From Welwitschia mirabilis (taxonomy: Eukaryota > Gnetophyta > Gnetopsida > Welwitschiales), in the NCBI GenBank assembly GCA_051453625.1, contig JBOZIK010000001.1, forward strand, positions 194,873,013-194,937,012: 64,000 nucleotides of DNA. The letters run 5' to 3'. The notes below the pieces were generated by a model, which made no database searches, had not been told where the DNA came from, and saw only the letters and a list, made by a program, of their open reading frames with translations. This document shows positions 55,846 through 64,000 of the stretch, one piece after another. Position 1 is the first letter of the stretch, and the number at the start of each line of letters is the position of its first letter. The translations under genes and the position numbers were made by a program.

Positions 55846-57511
55846 AGAATATTACTATTGTTAATTTTTTAATAGTAACTAAATCCTAGACTTATAAATA
55901 AATATAATTAAATTTTATTCAATATTTAATAAGTTATAGCATTTCTAAGTTATGTTACTATTAAAAAAATTGCTATATAAGAACATAAAAATCCACAAAT
56001 AAGTAGTAATCATATTTCATAAAATTAGTAGAAATACCTAATATAATAGGTTGATTTATTATACAAAATAAATTTTAACTAATGAAAATCTACATTAATT
56101 TTAAAAATTAATGCACAAGATTAATTAAGGTAAATAAATTGAATGATCCTTAGGATTGACGTGAAGGACTACTTAGCTTAAATGAGATCAAAGGTCAAAT
56201 ATTAAATTATAATAAGAGGATTCTAATGCATACATGATTCATAGCATAATAATTAAAAGCATTAAATAATTCACAATAAATATGCATACTTGAATATTAT
56301 AATGGACCCCTTCGTTACTTACCTAGAATTTTTCATTAGTAAACTCATCATTCAAGCATGTAAATAAATCCCTTAAATATATCCCTCATATTACCTTAAC
56401 CCTAATGAGAGGAATAATTTTAATAAAAGAAACATTATATAAATATATGCAATGGCTTAAGGTAATACTCTATTATACCATAAATTTTCTTAATAAAAAG
56501 AAATAGCATAGGAACAAAATAAGTAGAAGAAACCTACTTAGAAAATTCATGATTAGAGATTACTACTTGATGAAGATTGACAACTATTCGATAAAATCCT
56601 AAACTCTAAAATCCCTTACTCCATTCTGCAAGATCTAATATCCACACTAAAAAGTAATAGAATGAGAAGAAAAGAGAAGTCGATGAAAGAATAAGAAGGA
56701 AATTTAATAGTATGCACTTGAATAAAAATGAAAATTTATTTTTCAATAGAGAGAATGGTTTTATTTATAAGTAAATGATATTCAAAGGTTCTTAATCCAA
56801 TTGGTTAAATATTATCCATGTCATTGTACTTGTAATATAATCACATTAAATTAGATAAAATTAATCATATTAAATTGGATAAGGTTGATCATTGATGAGA
56901 TGGTTGGGCCTGAATGATAAATGACATTAATGTATGAATGATAAGAAGACATCATATTTATAACTCATGCACCTACCTAGGATGAGTAATTCTCTTGCTT
57001 TAATTAGTAAGATTAATTATATACATTATTTTCTTATTCTAATTGCTTTTAATATCTTCATAGGTTCATAACCATATTTAATCAATTAAAATTAAGCATT
57101 AAACAATGTATAATATGCATTAAAATAATAAATCTTTTCCTACGCATCAATTTCAAAATTCAAATATATCACAATGAGACAAATATTTCTAATTCCAATG
57201 AATAAGTAAATGAATATTTTATAAACTAGGTACTTTTACAAATATGAAGAAGGATCAATGTTATGGTAGAGTAAAATCTACTCTTTCATCCTTCTTGGTT
57301 TATAGATAAGAGTGCATATACTAATTCACATGATCATTACTTTTAATATTAATTACATCCATTAACTTAATATATAAGGGAAAAAATATCATATAAAATG
57401 TAGTACACTCTTTGTTTTTTTTCTTTTTTCCCCTAACCATATTAAACATTTACATTCATTAAATAATTTTACTTTTTTAACTTATATGAAACACTAGGTG
57501 AATAACACACC
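55846..57511. other. No gene seen
   Basis: Very AT-rich spacer between two LINEs, with no open frame above 60 residues and no recognised repeat. Confidence 0.5.
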
Positions 57512-57525
57512 ATGCATTTGCAAAT
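57512..57525 (+). repeat. Candidate target-site duplication, 5' copy
   Basis: ATGCATTTGCAAAT resembles ATGCCATTTGCATAAAT at 63586-63602, just after the LINE 3' end. Two to three differences separate them. Lengths of 10-20 bp are normal for L1 target duplications. Confidence 0.5.
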
Positions 57526-57929
57526 GATATTCTAAAACACTGATCTGTATTTGAATCGTCTTTCCTCTACTTGTGTTTATAAGTTTTTCATAGCCCTTCG
57601 TCTTGCTTCTTATCGTAAACCTATAAAGCATGTAGTCTCTGAATGCTCTGATCTGTGTCATGTGTATTTCTAAATCAAGTCTTCACTGCATTTTTTGGTG
57701 GTGTGTGATTCTCATCTACATAACACATGCATAGCTCGAATAGAAGCTTAAGGGACTATAGCTCTACTCAGATTTAATGCATCCCCTCTTATTTCTTAGT
57801 GCCAAGATCCCATATCTATTTTTTATGATAAGTTCCCTCCTTCTGATGAATGGCCTCAGCAAATCCTCAGTTTGGTCTTGAGAAAATCAAACCTTCATGA
57901 GCTAATATTATCTCCAGTGATAAAAGCAA

Positions 57930-58970
57930 GAAGAAAGAAATGACTCTCAAATTTGTCTCAAAACAATACGCTAATAATGAGTGTGTGTAGATTGAATCTG
58001 ATGAATGGGAGGAGGAAAACTTGATGTGGATGCACTACTTAGTCAGCTATATTTTTTGCCTTAATCCTAGTCCAATCTGCATGAAAAGATTTAAAAAATT
58101 ATTATGGATAAATGCAAGTTTACTGGAGGTCATTAACTATGATAAAGGGATCTTCATCTATAAATTTAATTCCCATGAAAAAATGAATAAGGTTCTAAAG
58201 GAGGGACCTTGGCCTTTTAATAATAGGCCTTAGTCCTTCAATCTTAGATACTTGAAATAAATTTTAAAGTGACAAAGATTAAATCCTTTCCTCTTTGGAT
58301 CAAGTTCCCACACCTAAAACTGAATTTATGGTGCAAATCCATGCTAAGAAAGGTTACAAGCATTAAAAGCAGACTAATGTACATAGATGTTATCACTGCC
58401 TGTAGAGGAAGGATTGTCTATGCCTGTGTCTATATTGAAGTCTTCATAGATGTATAACTTCCCAAAGAAATCAAACTAAGAAGCCTAGATAGTAGAAAGT
58501 TCAGTTAGGGAATTGAATATGAATGGACCACTCCTAGTTGCACATAGTATAAGCTTTTAGATCATGCAACCATCAATTATATTAAGAAGACCACTCAAAA
58601 ATGGATGCTAAAAGCCACTAGACTAGAAGTTACTTAAGAAGAAGACTCAATTAATTCTCATTAGCTAGCAACTAGCTTAAAGAATACTTCAGAATTAATA
58701 GGAGCAGGCCCTACAAATTTAAAAAATCAAGACGAATCTTCTTCTATTTGTGAAATCCATATTTCTGAACCTAATAAGAATAATGCACTACAAATGAGGA
58801 GGGGCCTAGATAAATTCACAATTGAAAGTTCAGATCCAAATCAACTAGAGGGCTGAACTAAAATGATCAGTATTTTAGGAAAGAAAGGAAGGAAAAAGAA
58901 TGAAAATCCCCTTGTTCAAGCTGGGAAATAGCCTAGGATTAAGGTTAGACTAGCACCTATCCATACAGTC
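57930..58970 (+). pseudogene. LINE ORF1: DUF4283-like domain and decayed zinc knuckle
   Basis: The open stretch 58021-58233 reads CMKRFKKLLWINASLLEVIN, YDKGIFIYKFNSHEKMNKVL, KEGPWPFNNRP, the DUF4283 core of plant L1 ORF1. From 58269 it continues FPLWIKFPHLKLNLW, CRGRIVYACVYIEVFIDV (family PVWVKLP.LPL..W, R.SYARVLVEVD). Near 58520 the knuckle reads C-T-stop-Y-KLLDHATINY: two of the three Cys after the first are Tyr or lost (TGT to TAT). The C-terminal tail is basic (GKKGRKKNE). This protein would bind LINE RNA. Confidence 0.82.
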
Positions 58971-58974
58971 TAAA

Positions 58975-59790
58975 TTCACATAGCCTCTTAGAATATAAGA
59001 GGGCTATGTACCTAAAGTAAATAAAAAGAAGTTTGAAGTTTAGTCTTTAGAAATAAATTCAGTTTCATTGGCATCATAGAGACTAATATGCATTCTACCT
59101 CTATAGATAAATTCATTCACAACTATTTTAGAGGATGGAGCTATTATCATAATTTTAATATTTGCAATAATGAAAGAATTCTCCTAATGTGGAATCCATT
59201 AGTTCTTGATGTTTTCCATGCACAAGTCAACCTAAAGTATGTACTATTTTTTGAAGCCTAAGAATGGCACCAAAGGATTTGCTGTCATAATAGTGTATGG
59301 CTTTAACACATTGGGTCTAAGAACACCACTTTAGCAAGAACTTGGTAGTTTATCACCATCAGTCACAGGTCCTTGGGTAGTTCTTAGTAATTTTAACTAC
59401 TTCTTACATTCAAAGGAGAAGATGAATAGAAGAAAAATCACTAAGAGAGATATAGAAGAACTCCTCAATCTCATAAACGATCTGCATCTCTCTGACTTGA
59501 ACTTTTCAGGGGAATTCTTCACTTGGTGCAATCATCACTCGAGCCAAGATAGGATCTTTTGTAAGCTAGATTAGGCCTTTGATAATAAGCATTAGATCTT
59601 ATATTTTAAGAAGTTTTAGGCTAAATTACAATTACCAGGTATCTCTAATCATAGTCCATGTATTATGTACATTCACAAACCAATAAGAAAAGTACCCCCT
59701 TTCAGACTCCTTTTCAGTTGGACTTTGGATGACTATTTTATGGTTCTAATAGCTAAGGCTTGGTAAACAAGAGTAAATGTCTACCTAATG
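58975..59790 (+). pseudogene. LINE ORF2 endonuclease remnant (APE-type)
   Basis: Readable segments: NIRGL, FSFIGIIETNMHS (catalytic Glu kept), GWSYYHNFN, RILLMWNPLVLDVFHAQVN, VIIVYGFNTLGLRTPL, VVLSNFNYFLHSKEK (family GDFN; Asp to Asn), LNFSGEFFTWCNHHSSQDRI, FCKLDxAFDNKH, and GISNHSPCIMYI (family SDH; Asp to Asn). Two catalytic Asp residues are therefore lost by G-to-A. The enzyme would nick target DNA for target-primed reverse transcription. Confidence 0.87.
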
Positions 59791-61283
59791 TATGTGGTAT
59801 ACCATAAGCTGAAGGTAACTAAATTGACCCTTAAGAGCTTCCATCAAATAAAGTATAGTAATATCTCAGTTAAAGTTAAGGAGGTGAGGCAGAAACTCCA
59901 TGACATTCAACATAGTACTCAAGCTAATCCTAATGACTAGAGGTTTTACACTAAGGATAAAACCATGTTAAAGGAATTTAAGAGACTCTTAAGGACTAAG
60001 AATCTGATGTATAAGCAGAGAGAAAAGAATCTTTGGCTAACTGAGGGTAATACTGATTCTACTTTTTTCCATGCTCAGGTTAAAAATAATAACTCTAAGG
60101 AGAACATCTAGCTTCTATTTAAGGAAGATAGCACCAAATCCAATACTCCAAAGGCCTAGAAGGATGGGACGATCAGCTTTTATTAAAACCTCCTCAGTAA
60201 GTCAGATCAGTGCACTCCTATAATTTCTTCTTATGTACAAATGAGGCCTTTGATTATAGATCAATAATGCCTATTCCTTTGTGCACCTATCATAGATTGA
60301 GAGATCTTTCAATCTATTAAATTTATCTCATATGAAAAGGAACTAGTTTCAGCTTTCTTTTTCAAGGAGTCTTGGCCTATTATTAGGTTTATATCATCAA
60401 AGCAATAAAAAATTACTTTACTTCAAATCAAATGCTAGGGTTTATAAATTTAACAACACTAGTTCTTATACCTAAAGTTAGGTGCCCTAGACTAGCCTCT
60501 GACTTTAGATCCATTACATGCTATAATGTCCTCTACAAAGGCATCTTCAACATTCGTACTTATAGACTTAAATAGCTAATTGATGATTTAGTAGACAAAC
60601 AATAGAAAGCTTTTGTAAAAGAAAGAAGCATAATTCATAACATCCTCCTTGAAGAAGAAATGGTTAAAAAGTATTTAAAGAAAGCATTTAATATAATGGA
60701 GTGGGAGTTCTTGAAACAATTACTAGGTTCCTAAAACAATTATTTATCACCCTTAGATTCCCTTATAGGTTCACCAGATGGGTGATGGATTATGTTAAAA
60801 CTATCAAATACATAATCCTCTTTAATGGTGAGCCACATGACTATTTTAAAGGGGGAAGAGGAGTAAGGTAAGAGGACCATATGTTTCCATGTTTGTTTGT
60901 ACTAGCTATGGATTATCTTGGAAGAACTCTGCATCAAACAGATTTACATACCATCCCAAGTGTAAATAGATGGAAATTTCACATTTGACTTATGCTAATG
61001 ATCTGTTGATGTTTTGCAAAGTTGAAAGAGAATTTGTGCTAGTTCTTAAGTAGACCCTAAATCATTTTGTGCATGCTTCTAGCTTAAAGAAAAACCTCTC
61101 CAAATCTTAAGCTTACTTTATAGGTATTACTAGCCTAGTTAAAAGTTGAATCATAGAAGAGATGCAATTTACTCAAGGGAGCCTTCCATTCAAGTACTTA
61201 GGGGTTTTCTTAACATCTAAATTCCTTTTAATAAATTATTAATTTACTCTAATTAAGATTATAGCCTCTAAAATTCATTGATA
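59791..61283 (+). pseudogene. LINE ORF2 reverse transcriptase remnant
   Basis: Segments: NLWLTEGNTDSTFFHAQVKN (family W...GD.NT.FFH), KELVSAFFFKESWPIIRF, TTLVLIPKV-like text near 60460, DFRSITCYNVLYKGIFNI, then LPLFMVLY-like remains, FRGGRGVR (family RGLRQGDP), ISHLTYANDLLMFCKVE (family YADD; second position Asp to Asn), SLKKNLSKS, and LPFKYLGVFLTSKF (KYLGVP). Stops occur at about one per 30 codons. The frame continues across the N run at 61284-61673. Confidence 0.82.
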
Positions 61284-61673
61284 NNNNNNNNNNNNNNNNN
61301 NNNNNNNNNNNNNNNNNNNNNNNNNNNNNNNNNNNNNNNNNNNNNNNNNNNNNNNNNNNNNNNNNNNNNNNNNNNNNNNNNNNNNNNNNNNNNNNNNNNN
61401 NNNNNNNNNNNNNNNNNNNNNNNNNNNNNNNNNNNNNNNNNNNNNNNNNNNNNNNNNNNNNNNNNNNNNNNNNNNNNNNNNNNNNNNNNNNNNNNNNNNN
61501 NNNNNNNNNNNNNNNNNNNNNNNNNNNNNNNNNNNNNNNNNNNNNNNNNNNNNNNNNNNNNNNNNNNNNNNNNNNNNNNNNNNNNNNNNNNNNNNNNNNN
61601 NNNNNNNNNNNNNNNNNNNNNNNNNNNNNNNNNNNNNNNNNNNNNNNNNNNNNNNNNNNNNNNNNNNNNNNNN
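61284..61673. other. False 390-N gap inside the LINE RT
   Basis: The last 60 bases before the gap (TTCCTTTTAATAAATTATTA onward) are repeated directly after it with about three differences, and the RT reading (FLLINY..L.K.IASKIH) appears twice. A plant L1 has this segment once, so the contig ends overlap and the N run should collapse. Confidence 0.87.
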
Positions 61674-62570
61674 TTCCTTTTAATAAATTATTAATTTTCT
61701 CTAATTAAGATGATAGCCTCTAAAATTCATTGATAGACCAACAAATATCTATCCTATAGAGGTAGAAGCTGATTAAGTTAGTGCTTCAAAGCATTTAGCT
61801 CTACTGGTAACAGGTGTTTATCCTACCAAAGAAAGTCATAAAGGAGGTGAAGAGAATCTATATATCTTTTTTATGATCAGGGAAAGAATGGTCTACAAGA
61901 TCTCTTATGGCCTAATAGAAGGTAACTATAAGGTAGCAGGTGGTTTAGGCCTTAAGAATATCTATTTCTATAATAAAACCCTCAACTTCAAAACTTTTTG
62001 GACCTTAGCAAATAAAAAAAAAAAATCCCTATGGGTGAGGTGAATTCATGGAATTTATAGGAAATAAAGTGATATCTAAATCACACCAATTAAGCTATCC
62101 TTCTCATGGACCTTTAAGAAGCTAAGAAAAATCAGAGAGGATGCAAGAAGATGTGTACAAGTCATTGTTGAATAAATGAGATGGACAGAGAAGATATGCC
62201 CTTCATAGTTATTGCTACATATTAGATCCTTTCTTAAATACCCCATAGAGTGGATTGTTCATGTGCTATCTAAGGTAAATATGTTCAACCAAGGCACTTC
62301 ATTATTTCTTGGTTTATGATGCAAAATAGACTAATAACTAAAGGTAACTTATGGAAAATTGGCATCTCAGTGGACCAGCAGTGTGTCTTATGCAACTCTT
62401 CTTTAAAATCAAGAGACCACTTTTTTTTCTCTTGCCCTTTCTCTTCTCAAATATGAAATCTGGAAAGCTAATTTTTGCTATTCACAGTCCCCTTCTCATG
62501 GCCCCAATTAGAGAGCTAGATCTCCATAGTATTGAGATACCTCAAGGTCAGAATTTAGATCTTTAAGGCT
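61674..62570 (+). pseudogene. LINE ORF2 C-terminus: RT thumb region and zf-RVT
   Basis: After the gap: MIASKIH, TNKYLSYRGR, QVFILPKKVIKEVKRIYI, SFLWSGKEW (family LSYAGRLQLI, Q.FILPK.V...IE...F.F.WSG), then from 62308 SWFMMQNRLITKGNLWKIGI, DQQCVLCNSSLKSRDHFFFS then CPFSSQIW-like, an almost intact zf-RVT (C-x2-C, H, C). The 71-residue open stretch at 62351-62566 contains part of it in another frame. It closes ORF2. Confidence 0.85.
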
Positions 62571-63585
62571 ACTTTCAATGCAACTATTTACTTTATTTAG
62601 TAGTACAAGAATTAAAAAAATCCAAAAATGCTAATTCTTAGTGTAATATTACTTTCCAAAGATCAGATTTAGCACTAAAATTCAACTAGCATATATCAGG
62701 ATCTTAAAGGATACCATTAATAATAGAAGATGATGTCAAGCCCTCCATATTTATCTAGAGTTTAAAAGAAGGATCAAATAATTATAAAATTTATGAGGAT
62801 TATATTCTAGCTAAGCGGCATATGCTTAAAAGACTATATCCTATTTTCTTGATAACAATTTTATCTGAACTCTCTTTGAGCAGAAATTAAACTACCAATA
62901 TGCTAACTCTCATGATGCATTAAATAAGATCTATTTTGAGGGAGAAAGTGATAAGAGAAATCTTGATATTTAGCTAGCTCTTCATTCCAGTTGCACCTAT
63001 CAAAGCTGAAAAATCCTTGGTCTGATCAATTTGGGGACATCTATTCATTTCAAAAGAAGACTTTGCAGGTTAGGCTAATTAGGACTGGGCTTTAAGCTGC
63101 ATCTCATGTGCTATAGTCCTTTTTGCTCCCAGTCTGGTTGCATCAGGATGGACACCCCTTCTCTTTCCTATGGGAGAGCTAGTCACAATTGGTTTTTTGG
63201 TGATAACCAAAGCATATTCCCATTTGCATGTACCCTATCAAAATTTTTAGTTTCCTGGTTCTCTACTTAGTCACATTGCTAAATAGGCTTGCAAGCATCT
63301 TTATCAGGCTCTCTTGATGTTGTTTTTCTATTGATATCACTGACAGAATTGCAAGTAGTTACATGGTACTACTTGCATAAGAGCCTTTTATGTTTTCTTA
63401 GGGCTGTTGATTAGGTCTACTGCAAGGATCTACTTTTTTAGACTGAATCCTTCACCTAGACCTCCTAGTGCCTTTATGCTTAGAAATGATCACTCTGATC
63501 ATTTTGTTTTTTTAATGGTTTAATCTTCTTTCACTTATTAGTAATAAATATAAATTCTTACCAAAAAGTAATACAAAGATTTCAA
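62571..63585 (+). other. LINE 3' end
   Basis: The region after zf-RVT has a short coding-like piece near 63110-63230 (PLLSYGRASHNWFFGDNQ) and ends in TTCTTACCAAAAAGTAATAC with a short A-rich tail near 63561-63580. L1 3' ends in plants often finish this way. The tail is too decayed to call a poly(A). Confidence 0.6.
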
Positions 63586-64000
63586 ATGCCATTTGCATAA
63601 ATATTTTATTATTAGTTTATACTTTATTGTAAAATTTTCAATTTAATAATTTTATGATGGAAAGTAAATGCCTTTACATAAATGAAATTATTTTATTTTA
63701 ATATTTGGATAGCTTTTGTTTATTAATTTCTTTAAAGATAAAAATTTTCATAAAATAATTATTAAAAAGACCAAGATGATAAAAATTATTAAAAATTAAG
63801 ATTAATTACTTAAAAGATTATATACCCATCCACAATTCAAAATTAAACATAATGTACATCTTTGACATGATAAAAAAATTTATAGTACATGATTGATTAT
63901 AAAAATAAATATTAGTTTTTATAAAGTATTTAATTAAAGAGGGGCTTCAAGTTAAAATGCAATATCAAAAAGTATTATAAAATTAAGAGATTAAAATTTC
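63586..64000. other. Candidate 3' target duplication, then AT-rich flank; no gene
   Basis: ATGCCATTTGCATAAAT at 63586-63602 is the partner of 57512-57525. The rest is AT-rich sequence with no open frame. Confidence 0.45.

Larger units (their letters stand above)
57526..63585 (+). mobile_element. L1-type LINE, apparently full-length, degraded
   Basis: Plus-strand order is 5' UTR, ORF1 (DUF4283-like domain, zinc knuckle), ORF2 with APE endonuclease, RT and C-terminal zf-RVT, a long 3' region, and an A-rich end at about 63575, all in the order of plant L1. About 6 kb including a 390-N gap that is probably false. Candidate target duplications flank it. Stops interrupt both ORFs, and several catalytic Asp codons became Asn. 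Confidence 0.85.

Noticed and set aside
1-64000. Fungal RIP as the cause of the C-to-T bias
   Set aside because: The elements are plant lineages and changes are not limited to a CA context; cytosine methylation in plants explains the pattern.
1-64000. CRISPR arrays, bacterial operons, ribosome binding sites, rRNA or tRNA genes
   Set aside because: No repeat-spacer structure, no compact gene layout and no tRNA-like fold noticed; the window is eukaryotic repeat DNA.

Overview
This is nuclear DNA from a land plant, in a region with no recognisable host gene. It is extremely AT-rich (by eye about 27-30% GC) and consists of decayed, nested retrotransposons. The plant assignment rests on four things: Athila-type Ty3/gypsy Gag and Pol fragments, primer-binding sites matching plant tRNA-Asp, a SIRE-like Ty1/copia element, and plant L1-type LINEs with DUF4283-like, CCHC and zf-RVT domains. 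Nearly every coding stretch is broken by stops and frameshifts. Where a reference motif is known, the changes are mostly C-to-T and G-to-A, as expected from long-term deamination of methylated cytosine. Such low GC, together with an RT fragment at 14-15 kb that recalls elements of non-flowering plants, would fit a gymnosperm such as Welwitschia; this is a guess, not an identification.

Layout. 1-4732: minus-strand Athila-like element (integrase, RNase H, RT, protease, Gag from left to right), interrupted at 4732 by a plus-strand LTR of a related family (4733-6110). 6553-11735: two minus-strand 5' halves (LTR, tRNA-Asp PBS, leader, Gag) in tandem. 11736-21141: mostly featureless AT-rich DNA with another PBS and LTR end (13.0 kb), a non-LTR RT fragment (14.3-15.1 kb) and a LINE tail (20.6-21.1 kb). 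21142-25390: plus-strand copia element that kept LTR, PBS, gag, protease and integrase but lost its RT. 27150-33330 and 34714-41446: two complete LTR elements with PBS and two LTRs but no pol; the second has a perfect 5-bp target duplication. 42718-51155: a third related element, minus strand, inserted in a copia LTR whose halves lie at 42580-42717 and 51156-52376. 52377-55845: 5'-truncated minus-strand L1. 57526-63585: apparently full-length plus-strand L1 with a candidate target duplication.

How the parts relate. The autonomous Athila-like element has a Gag region with a coiled coil, and the three pol-poor elements keep an ORF that resembles this region but is extended by acidic Asn/Asp/Glu-rich and Pro/Ser-rich sequence. 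With the shared tRNA-Asp PBS and similar polypurine tracts, this suggests they were mobilised in trans by Athila-like relatives. This family is the most interesting system in the window.

Assembly quality matters. Thirteen N runs are present, and several are flanked by the same sequence on both sides or are far longer than a paralogous copy allows, so some gaps are false. Open frames running through N blocks are meaningless.
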